Shown: positions 11,491-26,015 of the stretch, one piece after another | Layout: every line of letters begins with the position of its first letter | How positions within the stretch are numbered: the stretch's first letter is position 1 | Origin: Dryobates pubescens | Taxonomy: Eukaryota > Chordata > Aves > Piciformes > Picidae | Assembly: GCF_014839835.1 (NCBI RefSeq) | Contig: NC_071642.1 | Location: 7,400,052-7,464,051, forward strand | DNA: 64,000 nucleotides | Direction: 5' to 3' | Position numbers and translations under genes: made by a program | The notes under the pieces: model-generated | Database searches by the model: none | The model's input: the letters and a program-made list of their open reading frames with translations, nothing else | What the model was told of the DNA's origin: nothing

Positions 11491-12300
11491 CTCACAGAAT
11501 GGTTTGGGTTGGAAGTGATCTCAAAGATCATCCAGTTCCAAACCCCTGCCAGGGGCAGGGACACCTCCACCAGCCCAGGCTGCTCAAGGCCTCATCCAGC
11601 CTGGCCTTCAACACCTCCAGGGAGGAGGCAGCCACAGCCTCCCTGGGCAAACTGTTCAGTGTCTCCCCACCCTCACTCTCAATAATTCCTTCCTCACCTC
11701 CAGTCTCAGTCTCCCCTCTCCCAGCTCAAAGCCATTGTCCCTTGCCCTGGCACTCCCAGCCCTTGTCCAGAGTCCCTCCCCAGCTCTCCTGGAGCCCCTG
11801 CAGGTACTGGAAGGCTGCTCTGAGGTCTCCCTGGAGCCTTCTCCAGGCTGAACAGCCCCAACTCTCCCAGCCTGTCCCCACATAGGAGCTTCTCCAGCCT
11901 CTAATCAACTTCATGGCTTCTTCTGGACCCTCCCCAGCAGCTCCAGGTCCTTCTTGTGCTGGGGGCCCAGAGCTGGAGGCAGTGCTGCAGGTGGGGGCTG
12001 AGCAGAGCAGAGCAGAGGGGCAGAATCCCCTCCCTGTGCTGCTGCTCTCCCTGCTCTGGCTGCAGCTCAGCACTCAGCTGGCTCTGGGCTGCCAGGGACC
12101 AGTGCTGGCTCCTGGGGACTTTGTCACCACTTGACATCCCGAAGGCCTTCTCCTCAAGGCTGCTCTGGAGCCACTCCTCACCCAGCCTGGATTTGTGCTT
12201 GGAATTGTCCTGATCCAGCTGCAGGAACTTTACACATGGCCTTGTTGAACTTCCTGAGGTTGGCCTGGGCCCAGCTCTCAGTGCTCCACTGACCAGCACC
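11491..12300 (-). mobile_element. CR1 LINE, 5'-truncated, about 810 bases
   Basis: Antisense, from CACAGAATGGTTTGGGTTGG through the GACTTTGTCACCACTTGAC block to CCTTGTTGAACTTCCTGAGG. Confidence 0.95.
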
Positions 12301-12744
12301 TAAGCCCTTTGGGCTACCAAAATGGACACCAAGCAGCACCAGGGCAAGTTTCCCTGTCTCCTCCCTGGGCAAATCAGAGGGAGTTCACTGCTCATGGTCA
12401 CCAGATGTTGCCTTGTCCCCTCTGAGACCTGGCTGTGTTGCACAACAGTTTAAACACAAATCAGTTTCCAAACATCCTGGCACTCCAGGCTCAGCTGGGG
12501 CAGCCCAGTTGCAGCTCTGAGCTCTGTCCTGTGCCAGCAGGGAGAAGAAGATCAAAGCTGTGATGTTGTGCAAGGGTTGGAGGACCACAAAGTGTAAGCA
12601 GCCTCTTGCTGTCCATTATCCAAACAGCCAAGTGGGGACAAAACCTTCCCAGGTCTAATCTCCAAACCAGCCTTGATGTTTACATCTCACTTCAGCTCTT
12701 CCCTTGCAACATGCTGAGAGCTCTCTGCAGAAGACTGGCAGCTG

Positions 12745-13082
12745 GGGTTGTGAGGCTCTAGAAGAGGAGGCTGAGAGGAGACCTTCTGGCCTGAAAGGAG
12801 ACTGGAGGAAGGTGGGGGTTGGGCTCTGCTCTCTAGTCTTGGGTGATGGAAGGAGAAGAAATATCCTGAAGTTGTGCCAGGGGAGGGTTAGGTTGGGGAT
12901 GAGGAAAGAATGGTCAGGCACTGGAAGAGGCTGCCCAGGATGGTGGTGGAGTCCCCAGCCCTGCAGGTGTTCCAGAACCCTGTGGCCATGGCACTTGGGG
13001 CCATGGTGGGGTTGGGTTGCTGGCTGGACTGGATGATCTCAGAGGGTTTTTCCAACCCTCACAATTCTATGGTTCCATGACA
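12745..13082 (+). mobile_element. CR1 LINE, 5'-truncated
   Basis: Sense, ending CAATTCTATGGTTCCATGAC, with the CCCTGTGGCCATGGCACTTG tail region. Confidence 0.92.
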
Positions 13083-14087
13083 CCAGGGGTTCTGGAGCCC
13101 ACAGAAAGCATTGCCAGGTCCCTTTTTTGGCCAAGCTGCCTGAATGACGAAGCAGAAATGGGACTCTCCCATCTTGACCCTGATGCCTGCAGCCAACACC
13201 CCCAGCAGGCTACCACCACCGCTAACCAGGCCCTGCAGAAGTCCTGCTGCCTTGGCTTCATCCTGCTGTCATTTCCCAGCCTCTGCCAGGCATTTCCCAA
13301 GCACTGAAAACACAATGTCTGGCTCTCAAGGGAGGAAAGAATCATCTGCTGCTGAGAAGTGCTGCCAGGGCAGGCAGGACGCTGCTGGGATTTGCTAATG
13401 GCAGATTCCTGTTACCAGGTAACCTCCTCCCAGGCTTGATTGGAGCACTTTGGGGAAACTCTCTGCCTCCCATCACTGCTTTCTGTTTCTCAGAGCCATA
13501 CAGCACCTCAGAGGAGCTGTTCTCCACTGCTTGGAAACATCTTTTGGGTTGTTTGGTGGGGGCTCTTGCAATTCATTTGAGCAGCTTTAGGCTCTTCCAG
13601 CACACCACAAACCTTCCATAACCCTTCCCTCTCCCTAGTAAAGCCACTTCAAGTCATTGACTCAAAGGTAGTATTAGAGGAGGCCTTCAGCAGGCTCAAT
13701 CTGTGCAAAAAAGCACCTGGAGGTAACAGGATTGCACTCAAAATAGAGGCCCTCTGACCTTCTTTAGGAATGCATCACAAGCAGCTAAAGCAAGATCACA
13801 GCTTGGCCCAGGGAGTGTGTTTGCTCCCTGGTGAAGCAGCACTGGGTCCTTCTAGGCTGCTGAGGGACATCTTCCAACTCCCACAGAAGTTCTGGAATAG
13901 CAAAGTCCCTGAAGGTTTTTCTGCTGCAAAGTAAATTCCAACTGAGACAAAGGTTATGCAGAGGATAAGAGCTTTGCCCTTTGCACCCCCACGAGAGAAC
14001 GGGAGCCCTCTTATCACGGGATGGGAAACAGCTCCATGGGCACAAACTTCACACCTGCATCAAGGCAAGCCTTGGCAGCTGTGGGGA
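13083..14087. other. Unique non-coding block of about 1 kb in the CDS2 intron
   Basis: No CR1 and no coding exon seen. 12301-12744, 15013-15239 and 15479-15829 are likewise blank. Confidence 0.5.
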
Positions 14088-14570
14088 ATTCAACTGGGCT
14101 GGAAAGGACCCTCCAAGGGCACCTTGTCCAACCCCCCTGCACTCAGCAGGGACACCTCCAACTGGAGCAGGCTGCCTAGGGACACAGCAAGGCTGAGCTT
14201 GAATGCCTGCAGGGATGGAGCCTCCACCCCCTCCCTGGGCAGCCTGTCCCAGTGTCTCCCCAGCCTCCCTGTGCAGAACTTCCTCCTGATGTGCAACCTA
14301 ACTCTGCCCTGCTGCAGTTTCAAACCATTGCCTCTCATCCCACCCCCACAGGCCCTTCTGAACAGTCTCTCCCCAGCCTGTCTGTAGGTTCTCTGCAGAT
14401 ATTGAAATGCAGCTCTAAGGTCTCCCTGGAGCCTTCTCTTCTCCAGGCTCAACAGCCACAACTCGCCCAGCCTGTCCCTGTAGGGAAGGTGCTCCAGTCC
14501 TTGGTGGCCTCCTGGATCCTCTCCAGCAGGTCAATTGCTCTTCTTGTGTTGGGGGCCCCATAACTTGACA
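14088..14570 (-). mobile_element. CR1 LINE, 5'-truncated
   Basis: Antisense, TCCAAGGGCACCTTGTCC subfamily, ending near GGGGGCCCCATAACTTGAC. Confidence 0.92.
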
Positions 14571-14575
14571 CAGCC

Positions 14576-14945
14576 CTAATATCCCTCCCCAGCTCTTCTG
14601 CATTCTCCTTTAGGCCTTTGATCAAAGTCCCTCCCCAGCTCTCCTGGAGCTCCTTCAGGTACTGGAAGGCCGCTCTAAGGTCTCCCTGGAGCCTTCTCTT
14701 CTCCAGGCTCAACAGCCACAACTCTCCCAGCCTGTTTCACAGCAGAGGCTCTCCAGCACCTGATCATCTTTGTGGCCTCCTCTGGACCCTTTCCAGCAGT
14801 TCCAGGTTCTTTTTTTGCTGGGGGCCCCATAGCTGGACACCACACTGCAGGTGAGGTCTCCCCAGAGCAGAGCAGAGGGTAGGATCCCCTCCCTTGTCCT
14901 GCTGCCTGCACTGCTTTTGATGCAGCCCAGGCTGGGATTTGTATT
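14576..14945 (-). mobile_element. CR1 LINE fragments, mosaic
   Basis: Antisense CR1 without a 3' end. The segment TCCCTCCCCAGCTCT occurs twice (near 14581 and 14630), so this is two fragments joined or a partial tandem duplication. It ends in the GATGCAGCCCAGGCTGGGAT region. Confidence 0.88.
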
Positions 14946-14954
14946 CTCATGGTA

Positions 14955-15012
14955 ATGATCAGAGTGGATGATCTCAGAGGTGTTTTCCAGCCTGAAAGAC
15001 TCTGTCATTCCC
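14955..15012 (+). mobile_element. CR1 LINE tail fragment
   Basis: Sense tail of about 55 bases: GTGGATGATCTCAGAGGTG through GACTCTGTCATTCC. Confidence 0.7.
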
Positions 15013-15239
15013 AGCACTGTCAGCACTTTCTGTCCCAGATCCCTCTCTAATCACAGCAGCACAATAAGGCTTCCTCCAACCTGGCTGCACAGCTCTGAGC
15101 AGGTGTTACACTGCCATCCAAAGCAGCAGGGGTTGTGCCATTTAAATGGCAAAGGACACTCTGCCTGATGACTTCACCCTTCTCCAAACCCTTCCTCATG
15201 CACTAACAGAGGAAACGTCACAGTGGTCATGCAATTGAA

Positions 15240-15478
15240 GCCTCAGAATCATTAAGGCTGGAAAACACCTCTAAGATTAAGTCCCACTCTCAGACCATCA
15301 CCATGGCCACAGGCTTCTGGAACACCTCCAGGGATGGGGACTCCACCATCTCCCTGGGCAGCCTCTTCCAATCCCTGACCACTCCTGCAGCAAAGAAACT
15401 TTTCCTCATCTCCAACCCAAACCTCCCCCGGCACAATTTCAGGCCACTTCCTCTCCTTCTATCACTTGTTACTTGAGA
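15240..15478 (-). mobile_element. CR1 LINE, 5'-truncated
   Basis: Antisense, from CAGAATCATTAAGGCTGG to CTTCTATCACTTGTTACTTG. Confidence 0.9.
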
Positions 15479-15829
15479 GATGCCCACAACGATGCTACCA
15501 AGGGCAGTGACTTGGGGGTCAGTCCCCAGATATGAGCATTAAACACCAACTCGGGGAGGCACCACTTCTCCCTCCAGGTTTTTTCCCCCCATCTGCAGCC
15601 CTGCAAATATTATGCATAAAGTTTTCCTTGGTGTGCTCCTTCCCTTCGGTCCTTCCCTCTTTGGGAAGTGCAGGAATGAAGATGACAAGAGTGACAACAC
15701 AACTGCCCAGCTCGGAGCATGCAGTCGGGACACGGTTTGGACATAAGGAGATGTCACAGGAGAGCAGAGGCAAGTGTTATCCTCACGGCTCTTTAACGGA
15801 ACCGTTCAACCTCATTTAACTCCCAGTGA

Positions 15830-16680
15830 CCGCCCCGGGCCCCGCCGCAGGGAGGGGCAGCAACTAAAGGATGGCTTCAGCGACCCCAAACTCTTCTCTA
15901 CAGGTTCTGCAACCCCACCTGGGGTACCCCCCAGAAGCGCTTTGCTCCCGCATCTCCGCGCTCCCGCAAGCCGGCATCCGGGACCGGCCGTGCAGCCACC
16001 GACAGGAACTGCCCCCGGCGCCGCGACCTGCTCCTTCACGGCCGGTTGGGGGCTGTCGGGAGGCTGTGGATAGAAACCAAGCGACAACCCCCGCAGGCGC
16101 TGCGAGAGCACGGGCAGACGCGCACGGTACGGGGCAGCCCGGGGGTCGCAGCCCCGGGGGGAGGATGAGGCGGCGGTCCCCCCGCGGTCAGCAGGCCGCG
16201 CAGCCAGCCCCCGCCGCAGGCCCGGCACGCCGCCGCCGATCCCCGCCGCCCCGCTCGGCGGCCGGCCCTCTCCGCCCCCCGGCCCGCTCCTCACCTTCTC
16301 CTCGGGCTCCCGCGCCCCGCCGGGCTCCCGGCCGAGCCGCTGCCGCAGCTCGCTCATGCCGGCCCCGTGCCCGCCGCCGTTCCGGCCGCGCCGCCGCTTC
16401 TGCGCTACACCCCAACGCCGCCACTAGGGGGCGGCAGAGGGCAAAGGGAGGCCGCTGTCCAATCGGCGGCGCGGAACGGGCGCGGGGGCGGGGTTAGCGC
16501 GCCGCTGGTCCCGCCCAGGTGTACCCGGATGTGCGCCCGGCCGCGCCATGAGGGGTGGGCGCCGGTGCGCAGCTGGGTGCGGGGGGCGCAAAGGCCCGAG
16601 CGCGGGGGAAGGTCTGGGGGCGCTGGGAGAACCGTGACGAGTTGGTTGCAGAGAGGAGGTTGTCGGTGGTTTTCGCTCAG
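15830..16680. promoter_or_regulatory. CDS2: CpG island and promoter region of CDS2
   Basis: This stretch is dense in CpG and C/G runs, unlike the CR1-rich flanks, and contains the first coding exon of CDS2. The 5' untranslated part of the CDS2 transcript should lie just above 16357. I see no TATA box, as is usual for such housekeeping promoters. Open frames on both strands here are a by-product of GC richness. Confidence 0.75.
16295..16357 (-). CDS. CDS2: CDS2, first coding exon only (partial gene)
   Basis: CDS2 is phosphatidate cytidylyltransferase 2, an ER membrane enzyme that makes CDP-diacylglycerol from phosphatidic acid and CTP for phosphatidylinositol synthesis. Only the N-terminal exon is here: 21 codons reading MSELRQRLGREPGGAREPEEK, followed directly by a good donor (GAG AAG, then GTGAGG) at 16294. 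Vertebrate CDS2 begins M-T/S-E-L-R-Q-R and has an acidic, poorly conserved cytoplasmic tail before the first membrane segment, which matches. The exon ends in phase 0. It sits in a CpG island and is divergent from PCNA, as in human. No later CDS2 exon (membrane segments, catalytic region) is visible at lower coordinates, so 1-16294 is best read as intron 1. The identification rests on 21 residues plus synteny. Confidence 0.85.
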
Positions 16681-16894
16681 GCCTGGAGTTCCTCTCGGGA
16701 GCTGGTGTCAGAGACGTCATGAGCTGAGATGTTGTCACCCGTGACGTGCTCACAGGGAACTCGCTCAGCAAGGGGGCGTGGGATGAGTGAGCGGGATGGA
16801 GAACTGGCCAGAGGGCACAGCTCAGGCGCTTGTGATCAGGCAAATAAAGTCTGTCTGGGGGCTTGTAACTCGTGCTGTTCCACAGAGGTTAAGA

Positions 16895-17832
16895 CTGAGT
16901 TCCCTGTTGTTCAAAACCTTCGTTAATGACCTGAGTGAAGGGTTGCAGGGAACCCTCAGGCACTATGCTGATGGGACCAAACTGGGAGGAGTGGCTGGCA
17001 CACACACCCCCCTCAGGCTGTGATGCCATTAAGTGAGACCCTGGCCAGGATGAAGAGCTGGGAGAGAGGAACCTCGTGAAGTACAACCAAGGCAAGGGCA
17101 GGGTCCTGGCCCTGGAGAGGAACAACCTCCTGCAGCAGGACAAAGGAGGGGTTACTTGCTGGGAAGCAGCACCGAGGAGCTGGGAGTGTTGGGGGACAAG
17201 TTACCCAGGAGCCAGCAATGTGCCCTGGTGGCCAAGAGGTCCTGGTGGTGTCCCTGGGGGGGCATGAACCAGAGTGGTCAGCAGGTCAAGGGAGGTTTTC
17301 CTCCCCCTCAACTCTGCCCTAGTGAGGCCTCAGCGGAAGTCCTGGGTCCAGTTCTGGGCTCCTCAGTTCAAGAGGGACAGGGAACTGCTGGAGAGAGTCC
17401 AGGGCAGGCTGGGAAGATGCTCTGTGAAGAGCAAAGGCTGAGAGCCCTGGGGCTGAGAGCCTGCAGAAGAGCAGCCCCAGAGGGGAGCTGAGCAATGCTC
17501 AGCAAGAGCTAAAGGAGCTGTGGGGAGCAAGAGGCTGGGGCCAGACTCTGCTGAGTGATGCCCAGGGACAGGACAAGGGGCAAGGGACACAAACTGGCAC
17601 CCAGGAGGTTTTATTTGACCATGAGAAGAAAGTTGTTTGTTGTGAGGATGCTGGAGGCCTGGAGCAGGCTGCCCAGAGAGGTTGTGGAGTCTCCTTGTGT
17701 GGAGAGCTTCCAGCCCCTTCTGGCCATTGTGATCCTGAGCAAGCTGCTGTGGGTGCCCTGCTGGAGCAGGGGGGTTGGACTGGATGATCCCCGGAGGGCA
17801 TTTCCAACCCCCGTCATGCTGGAATCCTGTGA
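16895..17832 (+). mobile_element. CR1 LINE, long copy between the CDS2 and PCNA promoters
   Basis: Sense, about 940 bases. It starts in the reverse transcriptase region (FVNDLSEGLQGT, then YADGTKL where the family has FADDTKL) and ends with GTTGGACTGGATGATCC and a degenerate terminus. Confidence 0.94.
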
Positions 17833-17989
17833 CAGACGCGCCGAGCTGAACCTACGAAGGGGCCGTGCGGTGCCGATGGGGGTAGGATAGCAGAGACCTG
17901 CCATGCCCGGGCCCATCGCAGTACCCACTGCCCCTCATCCGGTCTGGGCCCCGCCGGCCATCGCCGTGACACGGAACCGCGCCACAGCG

Positions 17990-22199
<4,210 letters not shown>

Positions 22200-22665
22200 T
22201 GAACTGGAGGAGGACTGAGGGGGAGGTCTGGTCAGCTCCTGTTGGAGAAGGAAGTGATGGTGGCAGCAAGTCCAGTGCCTTGCAGCAGCATCCTCCCAGC
22301 ACTGCTAGGCCTGCTCTGTAGATAGCTTTGTAAATACTTTGCCCCTCACTCTTTCCCTGTACTGCTGCCACTGGAAACAGGAAATTCTCTTGTGGCTTGG
22401 GGTTGTTTTGTTTGGGTTGGGGTTTTTTTGGTAGTTATCCTCTCTTAGATGCTGTCTGGAGGTGGAATATCTTAACTCCTTTCAACCTGCCTTAGAGAAG
22501 GGAATGCAACATTAACCTCGAGGTGAGGTTCACCTGTAGCTGTCTAGGGGCTGCTGTTCAGTTCTGCTGCCAGTCTGTATCACCTGACTCCATCTCTCTG
22601 TTCCTGAGGCTGAGAATTCTGACTGAGACTTGGAAAGTGGAAATAAAAAAACAATGCAGTTTGGG
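22200..22665 (+). other. PCNA: PCNA 3' untranslated region
   Basis: Unique sequence from the PCNA stop codon to just past the poly(A) signal. It contains a G/T-rich run near 22395-22435. A CR1 copy starts roughly 35 bases after the expected cleavage point. Confidence 0.8.
22642..22647 (+). terminator. PCNA poly(A) signal AATAAA
   Basis: Canonical AATAAA about 440 bases after the stop codon, followed within 40 bases by T/G-rich sequence (GGGTTTTATTCTGGTG), the expected downstream element. Confidence 0.8.
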
Positions 22666-22697
22666 TTTTATTCTGGTGCAGTGTGGCTGGATGTGTC

Positions 22698-23158
22698 CTG
22701 CTCTGGGGCCCCCAACACAGGAGGGGCCTGGAGCTGGTCCAGAGGAGGCCAAGAAGATCATCAGAGGGCTGGAGAAGCTTCCCTGTGGGGACAGGCTGGG
22801 AGAGGTGGGGCTGTTCAGCCTGGAGAAGGCTCCAGGGAGACCTCCAAGCAGCCTGCCAAGGGGCTTCAGGGGAGCTGGGGACAGACTTTTGACAAGGGCT
22901 GGGAGTGCCAGGATGAGGGACAATGGCTTTGAGCTGGCAGAGGGGAGACTGAGGCTGGAGATGAGGAAATTCTTTGCAGTGAGGGTGGGGAGAGACTGGA
23001 ACAGGGAAGCTGTGGAAGCCTCCTGCTTGGAGGTGTTCAAGGCCAGGCTGGATGAGGCCTTGAGCAACCTGGGCTGGTGGGAGGTGTCCCTGCCCATGGC
23101 AGGGGGTTAGAACTGGATGAGCTTTGAGGTCCCTTCCAACCCATCCTATGGGTCTCTG
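22698..23158 (+). mobile_element. CR1 LINE just after PCNA
   Basis: Sense, beginning about 50 bases after the PCNA poly(A) signal (TGCTCTGGGGCCCCCAACAC) and ending CCATCCTATGGGTCTCTGA. Confidence 0.93.
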
Positions 23159-23602
23159 ATTTCCTGGTCTGTCATTCCAGGAGTCTGAACAAACCCCAAC
23201 CAGTTCAGTTTGGTTGCTCAGGGCTCTCAGGTAAGCAGAACTTGCAGGCTCTCAAGAGCTGTGGCCTTTGCTGATCTGTTTTAGCAGGCTGTGAGCTGCC
23301 CAGGGATGCACCAACTGCCCTGAAACGCCTGGGGAGCCCAAGTGGTGCAGCAGAAGAGGTTCAGAAGGTGGCAGTGCTGGTTAGGAAACCAGTTCTGCAG
23401 TGTCACAATGAGCTGGCTGCCATGGGACAGACACTGGTCTCTGCTCAGAGCTGTGCAGAGGCTTCCTTTGCGCCCCTGCCCCGGTTCCTTCGATGCTAGC
23501 AGTGCTGCTTCATTAGAGATCATCTGGACAGCTGCTGTGCAGGAGGATCCCTGCATGGTCTTCAGCTCCTGTATTGGGCTTGTCTCCAAAGAAGGTTAAC
23601 AG
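23159..23602. other. Unique intergenic sequence between PCNA and TMEM230
   Basis: Nothing recognised here or in 24091-24484. Confidence 0.5.
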
Positions 23603-23965
23603 ATGTGGTGAAGGGTCTGGAGAACAGGGCTGGGGAGCAGCTGAAGGACCCTGGGGGTGTTTGGCCTGGAGAAAAGAAGGCTAAGAGGAGACCACCTGGC
23701 TCTGCAACTCCCTGAAAGGAGGCTGGAGTCAGGTGGGGGTTGGTGTCCTCTCCCAAGGAACCAGTGTGGGAGTAGATGAGCTCTGAGGTCCCTTCCAACC
23801 TAGGCCATTCTGTGTTCCTGTGATAAGAGGAAACAGCCTCAAGGTGTCCCAGAGGAGGTTTAGGTTGGATGTGAGGAACAATTTCTTCCCCAAAAGGGTT
23901 CTCAAGGCCTGGTCCAGGCTGCCCAAGGCAGTAGTGGAGTCCCCATTCCTGGAGGGGTTGCAGAG
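23603..23965 (+). mobile_element. CR1 LINE body, interrupted
   Basis: Sense, from AGGGTCTGGAGAACAGGG, split by a short insert at 23767-23822, resuming with TAAGAGGAAACAGCCTCAAG and ending at GGAGGGGTTGCAGAG without a 3' tail. Confidence 0.9.
23767..23822 (+). mobile_element. 56-base CR1 3' end inserted in another CR1
   Basis: A lone CR1 3' terminus (AGATGAGCTCTGAGGTCCC to GTGTTCCTGTG) placed between CCAGTG and ATAAGAGG of the host copy. GTG flanks both sides and could be a minimal target duplication. Confidence 0.8.
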
Positions 23966-24090
23966 AAACAAAACCAAAACAAAGCCAACCCCCCCCCCCA
24001 ACCAACCAAATAACCAAACAAAAGCCCACACACAAAGAGGGAAAACCCCAAACTCCAACCAAGCAAAGCCCCCAAACAAGAAAAACCTTG
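23965..24090. repeat. A/C-rich low-complexity tract
   Basis: Purely A and C rich sequence with a run of 12 C and many CCAA/AAAC units, directly at the end of a CR1 body that lacks its 3' tail. Confidence 0.85.
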
Positions 24091-24484
24091 AAAAAGGCAG
24101 AAGGAGCAGCTGGGGAGGCTCAGCAAATGCTCTCTGTCTCCTTCTGGGAGAGAAGCAGCTTTTGGAGTACATCTATTTTAATTTCCCTCCCAAGGAGGAA
24201 AGAAAGGAGCAAGGGGGCAGGAAGAAGGGAGACTTCTTTGCAGCTCAAGGAGTTTGGGGGCTGTCCAGGCTCTAGACCCAGAGTGCCGTTATTAAGGTGC
24301 AGGACAAGCAGCCATGGAAAGTCCCTTGTTGGGAGCAGATAGGGCTGCAGCTGCCCAGCTGTTTCACCTCAAGGGTTAACACCGTGCTAGGAGTAAGGTC
24401 CTGGCTGTCCTTGTCACATCCTTGGGTCCCCAGGGAGGGCTGTGCCGTGGCTGGCAGTTCCTGTCCTCATCTTCCCCAACCTCA

Positions 24485-24975
24485 CAGAACCAATCAGGCT
24501 GGAAAATACCTCAGAGATCATCAGGTCCAACCTAACACCTCCTGACAACTAAACCATGGCTCCAAGTGCCACATCTAATCCTTTTTTGAACACCTCCAGG
24601 GCTGGGGACTCCACCACCTCCCTGGGCAGCACATCCCAGTGGCCAGCAACTCTCTCTGGGAAGAACTCTCTCCTCCAGCCTAAACCTCCCCTGGCACAGC
24701 TTGAGACTGTGTCCTCTTGTTCTGGTGCTGGCTGCCTGGGAGAAGAGATCAACCCCCACCTGGCTACAGCCTCCCTTCAGGTACTTGTAGAGAGCAATGA
24801 GGTCTCCCCTGAGCCTCCCTCCAGGCTAAGCAACCCCAGCTCCCTCAGCCTCTCCTCACAGGGCTGTGCTCCAGACCCCTCCCCAGCTTTGTTGCCCTTC
24901 TCTGGACACCTTCAAGTCTGTCAATGTCCTTCTTAAACCGGAGAGCCCAGAACTGGAAGGTGAGGTCCGCAGGGC
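24485..24975 (-). mobile_element. CR1 LINE, 5'-truncated, TCTTGTTCTGGTGCTG subfamily
   Basis: Antisense, from CACAGAACCAATCAGGCTGG to CAGAACTGGAAGGTGAGG. It lies about 130 bases before the GAGCC tract. Confidence 0.93.
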
Positions 24976-25107
24976 AGCGATGTGCTGCTCCATCAAGGGC
25001 TAGACCACCTCCGGTGGGTCTGGCTGAGCGGGACATGGTCTGTGCCAGCCTGCCCAAGGCCACCAACTCCAGCTGTGAGGCTGGGGGCTGGCAGGAGCCC
25101 CGCAAGG

Positions 25108-25890
25108 GCCAAGCCGAGCCGAGCAGGGCCGAGCCGAGCCGAGCAGGGCCGAGCAGGGCCGAGCCGAGCCGAGCCGAGCAGGGCGAGCCGAGCCGAGCCG
25201 AGCAGGGCGAGCCGGGCCGAGCCGAGCCGAGCAGGGCGAGCAGGGCCGAGCAGGGCGAGCCGGGGCGAGCAGGGCCGAGCCGAGCCGAGCCGAGCAGGGC
25301 GAGCCGGGCCGAGCCGAGCCGAGCAGGGCGAGCCGGGGCGAGCAGGGCCGAGCCGAGCCGAGCCGGGCCGAGCCGAGCCGAGCAGGGCGAGCAGGGCCCA
25401 GCCGAGCCGAGCAGGGCGAGCCGAGCCGAGCAGGGCGAGCCGGGGCGAGCAGGGCCGAGCCGAGCCGAGCCGGGCCGAGCCGAGCCGAGCAGGGCGAGCA
25501 GGGCCCAGCCGAGCCGAGCAGGGCGAGCCGAGCCGAGCAGGGCCGAGCCGAGCCGAGCCGAGCCGAGCCGGGCCGAGCCGAGCCCCGCCGAGCCGAGCAG
25601 GGCCGAGCCGAGCCGAGCCGAGCCGAGCCCCGCCGAGCCGAGCCGAGCAGGGCCGAGCCGAGCAGGGCCGAGCCGAGCAGGGCGAGCAGGGCCGAGCCGA
25701 GCCGAGCCCCGCCGAGCCGAGCAGGGCCGAGCCGAGCAGGGCGAGCAGGGCCGAGCCGAGCCCCGCCGAGCCGAGCAGGGCCGAGCCGAGCCCCGCCGAG
25801 CCGAGCAGGGCCGAGCCGAGCAGGGCCGAGCCGAGCCGAGCCCCGCCGAGCCGAGCAGGGCCGAGCCGAGCCGAGCAGGGCCGAGCCGGC
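25108..25890. repeat. GAGCC / GAGCAGGGC simple-repeat tract
   Basis: About 780 bases made almost wholly of GAGCC pentamers mixed with GAGCAGGGC, GAGCCGGGC and GAGCCCCGCC variants. Nearly every pentamer junction adds a CpG. Larger blocks (about 130 bases) recur around 25230-25330, 25335-25430 and 25430-25520, showing segmental duplication inside the array. It ends where the TMEM230 CpG-rich exon begins. Confidence 0.95.
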
Positions 25891-25894
25891 GCCG

Positions 25895-26015
25895 CGCCAG
25901 CGCCGCTGCCGTAACCTGGAAGGGAAGCGCTGGGAGCCATCAACTTCCTGCGGCCGCAGCGCGGAAGGGAAGCGGCGGCCGAGGGATGGCTCTGTCCGGC
26001 AGCACCTAGCGGGAG
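25895..26015 (+). other. TMEM230: Probable non-coding first exon and promoter of TMEM230
   Basis: This short CpG-rich unique stretch follows the GAGCC repeat. It has GGAAG/CTTCC ETS-type sites (around 25919-25970) and a plausible donor GGGAG, then GTAACC, at 26016. It is the only promoter-like sequence between the PCNA poly(A) signal and the TMEM230 coding exon, whose upstream acceptor needs a partner. It contains a seven-codon upstream frame. No transcript data are available, so the exon limits are a guess. Confidence 0.5.
25986..26009 (+). other. Possible upstream ORF in the TMEM230 leader
   Basis: ATG in a favourable context (G at -3, G at +4) opens a seven-codon frame, MALSGST, closed by TAG six bases before the proposed donor. 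If the exon is transcribed this would be a short uORF before the main start. Confidence 0.35.

Noticed and set aside
15812-16497. Longer reading of the CDS2 exon frame and opposite-strand frames in the CpG island
   Set aside because: The CDS2 frame past 16294 runs through the donor into intron; other frames are GC-rich artefacts.
24924-26009. Open frames of 310-361 codons rich in Glu-Pro-Ser-Arg-Ala
   Set aside because: Direct translation of the GAGCC repeat in different frames; low complexity and open on both strands.
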